Both the position numbers and the translations under genes were made by a program. Positions 10,901 through 21,620 of a DNA stretch of 64,000 bases are shown here, piece after piece. Numbering within the stretch: position 1 is the stretch's first letter; each line of letters begins with the position of its first letter. Source of the stretch: Liolophura sinensis (Eukaryota > Mollusca > Polyplacophora > Chitonida > Chitonidae); assembly GCF_032854445.1 (NCBI RefSeq), contig NC_088300.1, positions 310,001 through 374,000 on the forward strand. Direction: 5' to 3'. Below the pieces are notes generated by a model. The model did no database searches and had not been told where the DNA came from. It saw only the letters and a program-made list of their open reading frames with translations.

Positions 10901-13900
10901 AACACACCTCCTATGTCCTTATCACCACCATACAACATACGTCCTATGTCCTTATAACCACCATACAACACACCTCCTATGTCTTTATCACCACCATACA
11001 ACACGCCTCCTATGTCTTTATCAGCACCATACAACACACCTATGTCTTTATCACCACCCTACAACACGCCTCCTATGTCCTTATCACCACCATACAACAC
11101 ACCTCCTATGTCCTTATCACCACCATACAACATACGTCCTATGTCCTTATAACCACCATACAACACACCTCCTATGTCTTTATCACCACCATACAACATA
11201 CCTCCTATGTCCTTATCACCACCATACAAGACACCTCCTATGTCCTTATCACCACCATACAACATACGTCCTATGTCCTTATAACCACCATACAACACAC
11301 CTCCTATGTCTTTATCACCACCATACATTATACCTCCTATGTCAGGTGTGTTGTATATGTCTCCTATTTCTCCTATGTCACAACATAAGCCCCAACAAAT
11401 GCATTTGTTTGAAATGTATAAAAGAATACCAGCAGCAATGTGGTGAGTATAACCTGAGGGGAATCTTCATGGGTGTTGATGATAAGTATGTGGTCACCAT
11501 GACAACCACGCTAGTGGACAATAGTGTTCACCACACATGAAAACTTTATGCGGGACACAGTTTTAGCCCGGACATGAAATCATTTCTATTTATACAGTAT
11601 ATATATAAGGAAAACAGCTACCTGGTTACCATGACAACTGTGAAAATGAACACATCATCATCTATTTGTGTATGCATCCACCAAGAATGAAAACAGTTGG
11701 ACTTATAGCCTGGACATGAAATAATATCTATATAGTATAAGTTGTGTCACATTGCCCTCTGTGAATCTATGTATCCACCAAGAATTAAAACTCAGTATGG
11801 AAAGCGTATGAAGTGTATATAGGAAATCTGGTAACCACGACAACCTTGGAAATGTACAAATGTGAGTTGTGACACATCGTCATCTGTGTATCAATGTATC
11901 CACCAAAAATTAAAACTATGTTGAAAACTGTTGGAGTTATAGCATGGACACAAATGTGGACGGACGGGTTGACAGACGGACAAAATCGCTATAACATTAT
12001 ACGCTCTGCCTTTTGGTGGGGGTGTATACAAATAGTCCTACTGTACCATGTGATCTGTCAGGCAACTATTTTTAATTAAATACACTATGACATGGGCATC
12101 TGAAACAAGTTTCACAAAATAATTCTTCTAATTTTTGGGCCAGATATTAGTGGTGCTGAAAGCAGAATATTACATTTCTTTCCCATCTTTTCTGGAAAAG
12201 TAAGCATATGAGTATGTTGTTCATTAGATAACCATGTTAGAAAAAAGAAACAAAGTAAATATTCCTGCTACAATAACAACACATATATTGGCCAAAAAAA
12301 GTGCTTGGGGTTTAACGTACTCAACAATTTTTCAGTCATATGACGACGAAGTGCCTCCTTGTAGCAGGACGGATTTCCACCGCTCTTTTATCTAGTGCTG
12401 CTTCACTGAGACGACTTACCGAAGGCAAGTAAGACGCCCCGCCCGAGCCATTATACTGATACGGGTCAACCAGTCGTTGCACTATCCCCTTCATGCTGAA
12501 CGCCAAGCGAGGAAGTTACAACTTCCTCTTTTATAGTCCTAGGTGTGACTCGATCAAGGATTGATCCTAGATCTACAGGTTCCGAAGCGGCTAAAAAAAA
12601 AGCCAACCAGGTGTAAATTAATGTAAACAAAACATCACACGATGCAACATTCAACGGCAAAAGAGTTTGATAGCCAAACTTCCTTACTGCTTGTGTTCAG
12701 ATATCTGAGTCTAGGACTGGTCATACTAATCTGCCCAGAGACTATACCTCCAATGTCTTCATCCTGACCAAACAATAGTGATGACACAGATGATGACACA
12801 TCCACTGGTAATGATACACATGATGACACATCCACTGGCAATGATACAGATGATGACACATCCACTGGCAATGATACAGATGATGACACATCCACTGGTA
12901 ATGATACAGATGATGACACATCTACTGGTAATGATACAGATGATGACACATCTACTGGTACTGATACAGATGATGACATATCCAATGGAGGTAGTGATTC
13001 AGTGCTTTCATCCATTTCGTCTTCCTCATTGCTGACTGGCACTGAAAAAAAAATGACGCAAACACTACATAAAAAAGTCTTTAACATTAATATACATGTA
13101 TATGCTCATGTTCTTTTGTACAATACACCCCACTACTTCTGTATAACACAAACATTGACGTGTAACAGCAGAGGATGAGGGAACCCAACTGTTCAGGTAG
13201 GAAATGTTCCCTGAGCAGCCTTATACTAAGGAGACATCGAATTACAAGTACGAAATGTTCCCTGTACAGCCTTTTCTTAAGGAGACTCAGGATTACAGGA
13301 GAGAAATGTTCCCATGCAGCCTTATACTCAGGGGACATATGATTACAGGTGGGAAATGTTCCCATGCAGCCTTATACTAAGGAGACATAAGACTACAGGT
13401 GGGAAATGTTCTCTGTAGAGCCCTATACTAAGGAGACACAGGATTACAGGAGAGAAATACTCCCTGTAGAGCCTTATACTAAGGAGATGCAGGATTACAG
13501 GTGGAAAATGCTCCCTGCAGAGCTATGTACTAAGGAGACGCAGGATTACAGGTGGAAAATGTTCCCTGTAGAGCCCTATACTAAGGAGATGCAGGATTAC
13601 AGGTGGAAAATTCTCCCTGTAGAGCTCTGTACTAAGGAGACGCAGGATTACAGGTGGAAAATGTTCCCTGTAGAGCCTTATACTAAGGAGATGCAGGATT
13701 ACAGGTGGAAAATTCTCCCTGTAGAGCTCTGTACTAAGGAGACGCAGGATTACAGCTGGAAAATGTTCCCTGTAGAGCCTTATACTAGGGAGACACAAGA
13801 TTACAGGTAGGAAATGTTCTCTGTATAGCCTAATACTAAGGAGACGTAGGATTACAGGTAGGAAATGTTCCCATACATCCTTATACTGAGGAGACGCAGG

Positions 13901-16900
13901 ATTACAGGATTACAGCCTTATACTAAGGAGACACAGGATAACAGGTAGGAAGTGTTCTATGCACAGCCTTATACTAAGGAGACGCAGGATTACAGGATTA
14001 CAGCCTTATACTAAGGAGACACAGGATAACAGGTAGGAAATGTTCTATGCACAGCCTTATGCTAAGGAGACGCAGGATTACAGGTAGGAAATGTTAGGAA
14101 AAGTTATATTACTGTTTTGCCTAGCAGCATGTTTGTCCCAATGTAAATGTATTTTAGTGCTGCCTCTCCGGAATGCCGTGCTGTATCTTGCCTTTCCCCA
14201 ACTTTCCCCAACTGCTGATCTTTCCCAACACTAATTCATGTGCTTACCATCTAACTTCCCTTCTCAGATATTCATGGTGAAAAGCAGATGCTAAGCACAC
14301 AAGTTATGGACCTGTCTGAAGTCACAGCTTCCTAGGAAAAGGGCTAGATAGGGCATGACAGTCCCGCGAGGTAGCATTATGATCCCTTCACTCATATGCT
14401 GAGGGGCAAACACTGCAGTACTCTGATGGGCAACTGTAATGTATTGCTTTCATAACCACCCACACAATGAATGAGCCCCAGTGTGACCCCTAAAAAGAGC
14501 CACACCCTTATTCTCTACCACTCGCCACCATCAGTGACGTCAAAATGACGGACAACAATACCTCCTGTATCACTTCCCGCTCCAAACAAATTAGATGACT
14601 TGAAGATATCCCACTGGGCGGTTGAGGACTCGGCTTTTTCAGCAGACTTCATCTCCTTTGCATCCTGATTAGTAGTGATGCTAATTAAAAATAAAACAAA
14701 AGACTATAAAAAAAACTATGAAGTAAATCAAATACCAATGTGGTATAACTGGAGAAAGAGTTGGCACTGGAACCCTAAATAACAATACATGTAACATTGC
14801 AATGAGTTATTATTCACATAGTTTTAAAAAAAATTAGAACAATGTCTTTATATTTGAAGACAGTAAAAGACAAGCATTCTAATCCGTGCTTGTGTTGATC
14901 AGTTTTAGCCAGAATGGTCCCGAACTCCATGACCCACCAGGCTCATACATCACACTGACTGGTGATAACTAAAGTGACTGGGGCAGAAGTATCTGGCACT
15001 ACTGAACTAACATCCATCAACACCAAACATGCTCTCCTAATAAATTAATACATTACCAGGATGAAGATTTTAAACTGAGATAAATGACATCACTGCTTCA
15101 CTACTGACCAAGAGATGGATTTCTTACCCTTTGAAATTGACATCAACTTCAGGCCAGTTTGTTTTTATCCACGCACTTAGGTCAGGAGGGAGTTTCTCAT
15201 CTTCTGGAAGCTGTCAAATAGAAAGTATCATTGTTACTTACATACACATAACAGAGCTTTGTTCAAGTATTGCTCAGTCTGTGTATGTGCACAGTTCCAT
15301 GTTGATACACTGGCTGGACTGGAAAAATACCACTTCTGTCAACTTCTGAGTGCTTCCCATCCTTTTATGAATTAAAAGCGAGACTACTTCATGCAACACA
15401 TGTACCAAGTAAATGCCAAACTAATCCATCCAAGCTGAGTCTTTGTTGCACTTTGTCATCGTATGCAATTTGTCCATAAACATGTAATAAGTTTGATTAG
15501 TGGTGTGTCCTACTCACAAACACAAATGATCAGTAATAACTGTGAGCCATCTGGTTATTGCACAAATGACTCACCAGACTGAGTGGCTAGGTCCTACGTA
15601 CAAACACATTAATCAGTAATAACTGTGAGCCCTCTGATTTTACACAAATAACTCACCAGACTGAGTGCTAGGTCCTACATACAAACACATTAATCAGTAA
15701 TAACTGTGAGTCACATGGTTATTACACAAATGACTCACTAGACTGAGTGCTAGGTCCTACATACAAACACATTAATCAGTAATAACTGTGAGCCACATGG
15801 TTATTACACAAATGACTCACCAGACTGAGTGCTAGGTCCTACATACAAACACATTAATCAGTAATAACTGTGAGCCCTCTGATTATTACACAAATAACTC
15901 ACCAGACTGAGTGCTAGGTCCTACATACAAACACATATGATCAGTAATAACTGTGAGCCACCTGATTTTACACAAATGACTCACCAGACTGAGTGCTAGG
16001 TCCTACATACAAACACATTAATCAGTAATAACAGTGAGCCACCTGATTTTACACAAATGACTCACCAGACTGAGTGCTAGGTCCTACATACAAACACATT
16101 AATCAGTAATAACTGTGAGCCCTCTGATTATTACACAAATAACTCACCAGACTGAGTGCTAGGTCCTACATACAAACACATTAATCAGTAATAACAGTGA
16201 GCCACCTGATTTTACACAAATGACTCACCAGACTGAGTGCTAGGTCCTACATACAAACACATTAATCAGTAATAACTGTGAGCCCTCTGATTATTACACA
16301 AATAACTCACCAGACTGAGTGCTAGGTCCTACATACAAACACATTAATCAGTAATAACTGTGAGCCCTCTGATTATTACACAAATAACTCACCAGACTGA
16401 GTGCTAGGTCCTACATACAAACACATATGATCAGTAATAACTGTGAGCCACCTGATTTTACACAAATGACTCACCAGACTGAGTGCTAGGTCCTACATAC
16501 AAACACATTAATCAGTAATAACAGTGAGCCACCTGATTTTACACAAATGACTCACCAGACTGAGTGCTAGGTCCTACATACAAACACATTAATCAGTAAT
16601 AACTGTGAGCCCTCTGATTTTACACAAATGACTCACCAGACTGAGTGCTAGGTCCTACATACAAACACATATGATCAGTAATAACTGTGAGCCCTCTGAT
16701 TATTGCACAAATGACTTACCAGACTGTGTGCTATGTCCTACATACAAACATATATGATCAATAATAACTCAGTAACACCAAGCGCTCTGATTATTATGCA
16801 AATGGGAGCCTCCGTGGCTCAGTTGGTTAACGCGCTAGTGCAGTGTAATGACCCAGAAGCCTCTCACCAATGCTGTCACTGTGAGTTCAAGTCCAGCTCA

Positions 16901-19900
16901 TGCTGGGTTCCTCTTCAGCCGTTTTTGGGAAGGTCTGCAAGCAACCTGCGGATGGTCGTGGGTTTCATCCGGACTCTGTCCTGTTTCCCCTCACCATAAT
17001 GCTGGCCTCCGTTGTATTAGTGAAATATTCTTGAGTAAGGCTTAAAACACCAATCAAATAACTAACTAACTAAATAAATAAATATTACACAAATGACTCA
17101 CCAGACTGACTGCTAGGTCCTACATACAAACACATATGATCAGTAATGACGGTGAGGCACCTGATTAGCACTCAAATAGCTAACCAGTGACAAAAATCAA
17201 GAAAAAATGACCAATAGACAAAATTAAGAAAAAAACCCAATATGCTGACGAAACAATATGGGTATAACTCAAATTTACAGGGGTATATTTGTGTCACTAT
17301 CAGTTACTTACCCACAAAATTGGGCTTGCTGGAAACTTTGACAGAAGAGGTAATAGCTGGTTAAAGCCTTTTGTGATTCCAAAGATCAAGTATTTACTTA
17401 GGGCCCTAAAAACAAAAAAAAAAAGAATGAGATGATGGATTGTAATGCTTACTTGCCTGAGCATGACAAAGTAACCTCACAAAACAATGTGCCCACACAC
17501 ACAATACAGTGACCTCACAAAACAATGTGCCCTCACACACAATACAGTGACCTCACAAAACAATGTGCCCACACACACAATACAGTGACCTCACAAAACA
17601 ATCTGCCCTCACACACAAGACAGCGACCTCACAAAACAATCTGCCCTCACACACAAGACAGCGACCTCACAAAACAATCTGCCCTCACACACAAGACAGT
17701 GACCTCACAAAACAATCTGCCCTCACACACAATACAGTGACCTCACAAAACAATGTGCCCTCACACACAAGGCAGTAACCTCACACAAGATAATGACCTC
17801 ACACACAAGACAGTGACCTCACAGAAGTTAGAGTGCCCTCACACATAAGACAGTGACCTCACACAAGATACAGTGGCCTCACACACAAACAGTGACCTCA
17901 CAAAACAATGTGCCCTCACACACAAGGCAGTAACCTCACACAAGATAATGACCTCACACACAAGAGAGTAACCTCACACACAAGACAGTGACCTCACACA
18001 CAAGGCAGTGACCTCACACACAAAACAGTGACCTCACACAAGATACAGTGGCCTCACACACAAGATCGAGTTGCCTCACACCCAAGCCAGTGGCCTCACA
18101 CACAAGGCAGTGACCACACACACAAGACAAATCTGTGACCTCACAGATGCAAGTCAATGATCTCACACACTCAAGACTGTAACCTCACACAAGATGGAGT
18201 GGCCTTACACACAAGACAGGTCACCTCACACAAGATAGAGTCGCCTCACACCCAAGATAGAGTCGCCTCACACACAAGATAGAGTCGCTTCACACACAAG
18301 ATAGAGTGGCCTCACACACAAGATAGAGTCGCCTCACACACAAGATAGAGTGGCCTCACACACAAAGCAGTGACCTCACACCCAAGGCAGTGGCTTCACT
18401 CCTAAGACAGTGGCCTCACACATGCAAGGCAGTGATCTCACACACTCAAGACTGTAACCTCACACAAGATAGAGTGGCTCACACACAAGACAGAGTGGCC
18501 TTAGACACAGGACAGGTCACCTCACACACAAGACAGGTCATCTCACACAAAAGACATATCACTTCACACAGCACAGTAAACTTCCATATAGTAATCTTGC
18601 ACAAGAGAGTAGAGACCTTGTACACCTGGTCCAGGATTTATTTCAAAAAGCGAACTGTCTTGGCCTAGGCCTGGAAGCTAATATCACAGTGTTTTATAAA
18701 GAAAAACAACTACTTACCACACTCTGCCCAGCATGGCCAGAAACATGATGTTTTTTGTGAGAAAATGGCCAATGGCCATGACTTGCTTCACTGGACTAAA
18801 GCATAAGTTAAGGGTTCACATAATATTAATTACATATACCATAATCGTTTTTCAAAATAAGCATCCCATTCAATCACTGATTCAGGGGTCCTGAGTGCAT
18901 CCTGTGTTACCAATGTAACATGTGACCAAAAAGATTGTTGTCATTTCACAAGTGTATGTGCATGTCTGTCGGCTTTTGTCCAGGCATAGCCCTGCCCCAC
19001 CCATATTCCCAGTATCATATCATATACATATACAAAATGAAAGAGAAAACCCCAACACAATAGCTCACACTGCCAACAATGTAAGCACTTACTTCACAAA
19101 CCAAGAACTACAAACACAAGAAGGATACAAATATGCCTGAATGCAGTAAGTAGCCATTCTAGCTAAGATACCAGCCGCACATTGTAGCTTCACCATATGG
19201 TACTGCAGAGTTTGTAATGATGGCACATACTGCTGCTCTTCATACTGCTCCACCAGTCTGAAAATATATCATAATAATGACAATTTACTTCTAGATGTTT
19301 GCTTGCTTGAGGTTCAAAACTGCTTTCAATATTATTGCCAACCCCATTATTTTTTCCTCACAGATTTCCAGTTTACGTGGCTTTTTCTCTGGGCCTTTGC
19401 AGTATGATCAGATTTAGCGCTTGCTTTCACAAAACTGAATATTTTTTTAAACTTTTCATGAAATCACAACGCTCACAACTAAACTAGACAACTTTGTTGA
19501 ATGTCACAGTAGGTACTTTCTCAGGACAAATACATGTACACTTACCATGGTAACAAAAGTCATACTGACATTCTACACATGTACCTAGTGCTTGGTTTCG
19601 ACTTTCACAATCTCACTAAACCTGACAAGCCAACCACAGCTTAAATTTACCTCTGAAACTCATCATGAAGGGACTTCATCAAAGTGAGCAGATCCAGGTT
19701 CACATAGCAACGTAAACACTTTGATATCTGTAAAACATAGAAAAACACGGGTTATGGTTTAAAGCCCTACAGTTTCATATTTACTTATCTTTACTTATGA
19801 GACAAGGGAGCCAGGCTGATACTGGTGGAAGACACTTCATTGTTAAGTTCTGAGGGCCATCAAACGTCCACTTACTGACAACTTGTTACATATACACAAG

Positions 19901-20942
19901 TAGATAAATGCATACAGATTCAATACTGATCAGCTAACCCATAGAAGATACATGTACAATTTCCTGTCTTTTCCGGATTTCTGGGTCAATCTACCAATGA
20001 CATTTGGATTCATCTTACCAGTTTGAAGAAACTGAAAAGTTTTTGATGGCGCATCTGGTTGTTGAGTTTATACAGGATTCTCTGAAGGCACAGCCTCTCG
20101 CTATCAAGCACATCCTGTTTAGATAACGCATCCACTACGTCTCCAATGGTGTTTTTCAGGATAACCAAAGTCTCTGCAATTATCATTAAGTACATTTTCA
20201 AACATTAACATTAATTGTACAGAATCATTCCATCACGCTACCCTGTTGGTCAAGGGCTTGTGAGAAATGTAGGTTGTATCATTCCATCACGCTACCCTGT
20301 AGGTCACGGGCTTGTGAGAAATGTAGGTTGTATCATTCCATCACGCTACCCTGTTGGTCAAGGGCTTGTGAGAAATGTAGGTTGTATCATTCCATCACGC
20401 TACCCTGTTGGTCACGGGCTTGTGAGAAATGTAGGTTGTATTATTCCATCACGCTACCCTGTTGGTCACGGGCTTGTGAGAAATGTAGGTTGTATAATTC
20501 CATCACGCTACCCTGTTGGTCAAGGGCTTGTGATCCACTATTCACATGAGTTAATTAACAGCCGCATTAAGATCTACCTCCGAGAGTAGCTTTAGCTTAG
20601 TGTTAAAACAGTGTTTCTTGATGTGTTGGGATGAGATTCATGTAATTGTGATGTACAAGTGGGCCTAAGTCTATCTCATCTTTTAACAGTACTATAGCCC
20701 ACCACAGATAGGTCTACTCTTTGAACAACTGACCAAGTGTCGTTTTAGATCAGTACATCAATTGAACCAGCCTGTGAGTTTTAAGTCAGGGTTTACTACA
20801 GATGTAATACAATTATCTTTGTGGCCCATGTATCCAGTTCCACACTAACTGATAAAGTCGCCTTACCAATATCCATGTTGTTCGCCCGCACGTGGTAGAC
20901 TGGCGGAGCCTTCAAACTCCTGAGATTCCACTTTTCGCCCAT
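7918..20942 (-). CDS. NEPRO: NEPRO (nucleolus and neural progenitor protein) homologue, 10 exons
   Basis: Exons 5' to 3' on the minus strand: 20867-20942, 20019-20173, 19651-19727, 19129-19257, 18718-18795, 17312-17405, 15128-15210, 14562-14680, 12748-13041, 7918-8678. All junctions join in phase to 621 codons (human 567). The first seven exons match the conserved NEPRO N-terminal domain: LDSERLCLQRILYKLNNQMRHQ against human [23 protein letters not shown], and VKQVMAIGHFLTKNIMFLAML near human [20 protein letters not shown]. Exon 9 is a serine-rich repeat. Exon 10 has FLKTLREAKSCEEF (human FVQRFREAESFTQL) and two lysine-rich NLS-like clusters near residues 447-453 and 590-613. NEPRO is nucleolar and linked to RNase MRP RNA and neural progenitor maintenance in vertebrates. 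The weakest junction is the exon 4 donor (GTATCC). Confidence 0.87.
8694..8717. repeat. (GTTCA)n pentamer repeat beside the NEPRO exon 10 acceptor
   Basis: Four to five copies of gttca lie 15-40 bases upstream (gene sense) of the last-exon acceptor, in the branch-point region. Length change here could affect splicing; that effect is inference. Confidence 0.6.
8815..9235. repeat. 58-60-bp minisatellite in NEPRO intron 9
   Basis: Seven tandem units built on aagtggtttgggtaaaaata, tgcacttaactgaaagccaa and (g/a)taaatgcctggtgcagt, with small indels. It lies between the last exon and the 33-bp array of the same intron. Confidence 0.92.
9453..9720 (+). mobile_element. Full-length tRNA-derived SINE (second family)
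   Basis: The tRNA-like head carries a perfect Pol III A box TGGCTCAGTCGG and a B box AGTTCAAGTCC. A roughly 150-bp body follows (ggtcgtgggtttcccc, gtttccaccc, ctggccgtcgtcgtataagt, ttcttgagtacggcg), then a pure A tail at 9704-9720. The 3' body looks like the MetaSINE type common in molluscs, but I could not confirm the family. It sits at the edge of the 33-bp array, with a degenerate array unit at about 9390-9415 on its other side. Confidence 0.9.
9725..11345. repeat. 33-bp minisatellite in NEPRO intron 9 (about 49 units)
   Basis: Units of 33 bp (some 30 bp) are read on the gene strand as GGTGATAAGGACATAGGAG then GTGTGTTGTAT. In the gene's phase each unit reads L-Y-G-G-D-K-D-I-G-G-V, resembling the 3' ends of exon 8 (LFGAGSDTG) and exon 9 (LLFGQDEDIG), and each carries a GGAG/GTG donor-like site. 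A larger-scale duplication is visible: blocks near 9800-10100 recur near 10160-10460. Long open frames on three of the six frames follow from the period; the gene-sense frame has one stop at 11059-11061. I found no convincing acceptor at the upstream edge, so I treat it as intronic. Confidence 0.93.
11440..12035. repeat. Degenerate interspersed repeat with internal duplications
   Basis: Three diverged copies of the same ordered blocks occur: ggt(c/t/a)accatgacaac near 11493, 11624 and 11832; atccaccaagaat near 11675, 11770 and 11897; ctggacatgaaat. The block ends in gacggacgggttgacagacg and aaaatcgctataacattata. I have an impression of similar tails in other molluscan repeats, but cannot assign a class. 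Confidence 0.5.
12301..12590 (-). mobile_element. tRNA-derived SINE with CACT tail, 5'-truncated
   Basis: Reverse-oriented copy of the family at 26138-26506. It ends at ccgaagcgg, so the A-box half of the tRNA head is lost. It is flanked by A runs (about 12294-12300 and 12593-12601) that may be a short target duplication. A small internal deletion removes the block between the tail and the gacgaag/cctccttg region. Confidence 0.85.
12778..12990 (-). repeat. 30-bp coding minisatellite in NEPRO exon 9
   Basis: About seven 30-bp units inside exon 9 encode a 10-residue repeat, D-V-S-S-S-V-S-L-P-V, with single-base variants. The frame is preserved throughout. The stretch is serine-rich, low in complexity and probably disordered. 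It is bounded by an acidic segment (NEEDEMDESTE) and the exon-end motif LLFGQDEDIG. Human NEPRO has no comparable repeat that I recall. Confidence 0.9.
13190..14095. repeat. 51-bp minisatellite in NEPRO intron 8
   Basis: Roughly 17 units of aggattacaggtggaaaatg, ttccctgtagagccttatac and taaggagacgc. The central units (13,400-13,800) are most uniform and alternate between two variants (gccttat and gctctgt), suggesting a 102-bp higher-order unit. Flanking units are diverged or partly deleted. Confidence 0.93.
15540..17170. repeat. 82-bp minisatellite in NEPRO intron 6
   Basis: About 15 units of 81-82 bp, with blocks gtgctaggtcctacatacaa, acacattaatcagtaataac, tgtgagcc(a/c)(c/t)ctgatt and acacaaatgactcaccagac. 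On the gene strand each unit contains CTG/GTGAGT, a near-consensus 5' splice site. The array is interrupted at 16805-17083 by a SINE. Confidence 0.93.
16805..17083 (+). mobile_element. Full-length tRNA-derived SINE (second family) inside the 82-bp array
   Basis: A box TGGCTCAGTTGG, B box AGTTCAAGTCC, the same body as the copy at 9453-9720, and a taac/aata repeat tail. The flanks are tattatgcaaat (left) and tattacacaaat (right), a plausible 12-bp target duplication with two changes that interrupts one array monomer. The insertion is therefore younger than the array. Confidence 0.9.
17465..18570. repeat. 19/38-bp minisatellite in NEPRO intron 5
   Basis: Tandem cctcacacacaagacagtga units of about 19-20 bp. 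In the left third (17,465-17,770) they pair into 38-bp units alternating with cctcacaaaacaatgtgcc; further right they become irregular. Compound arrays like this usually evolve by slippage. Confidence 0.92.
20218..20535. repeat. 54-bp minisatellite in NEPRO intron 1
   Basis: Six nearly identical 54-bp units (attccatcacgctaccctgt, tggtcaagggcttgtgagaa, atgtaggttgtatc). Two alternating variants (tcaaggg and tcacggg) are present. The last unit is incomplete. Confidence 0.95.
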
Positions 20943-21620
20943 TTTTCACGAATTTAGGGCTGCATGAGCTTTATCAGTTTCAAGCGTATGTGTTAACTGT
21001 TACACATACCGGTACAGCCATAATAATCAGTAGCACCGCTGCCATATGACACTACTGCTCCAAATACAGGTACAGTAAGCAGTTTGCCCATAAATCCGCA
21101 ATCGTATCAGTTGTTGAGAATCCGGTTCACTTTTGTCAACCCTTGATACTCGATCAGCAGTAGTGATTAGGGTTTATAGAATAACAATTACGGAAGATCA
21201 TTCACATATTGATATAACTGATAACTAGCCCCTGATTTCAAACTTTCCGACAATTTCTTTTTCACAGGCCATGTGTGCACCACGTTGTTTTCCAGTCACA
21301 ACACTTAGGTTTCATGGACACGTTGACTTGGAAAAATTCCGAAAAACAAGCAACGCACTTGAAAATTTTTATAAGTAAACTAGAACATTTTCTTTTCACA
21401 TATAGAGTAATTAATAATGTTTTCAAAATATCACGACATGTATTCATTTTTGTCCATATTTCATCACATGAAGCTGAATTTGAGTCCAACTGACTTGGTT
21501 CGTGCCGGAATTATTGTTTCGGGTTAAAGGCTAAAGGTAGAACGACATAAAACTGAACGGCGTATCACAACTTGACGTGGCACGTAAAGAATTTGTTCAC
21601 CATCACTTTTAATAGGCACC
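20943..21620. promoter_or_regulatory. Divergent NEPRO/ZFPL1 intergenic region
   Basis: The two start codons point away from each other, 678 bp apart. No SINE, minisatellite or TATA box in a convincing position is visible. It must contain both 5' UTRs and both promoters, whether separate or shared. Confidence 0.6.

Noticed and set aside
9703-11388. Open frames of 444 (minus) and 496 (plus) codons with 11-residue repeats
   Set aside because: They arise because the minisatellite unit is 33 bp and lacks stops in three frames. Frames are open on both strands, one runs into the SINE A tail, and no acceptor or start context was found. The gene-sense frame is discussed only as a fossil of an exon end.
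13406-13810. 134-codon repeat frame in NEPRO intron 8
   Set aside because: 51-bp minisatellite, period divisible by three; it is on the strand opposite to the gene.
15540-18570. Regular repeats that could suggest a CRISPR array
   Set aside because: The units are contiguous tandem repeats without unique spacers, in introns of a eukaryotic gene.
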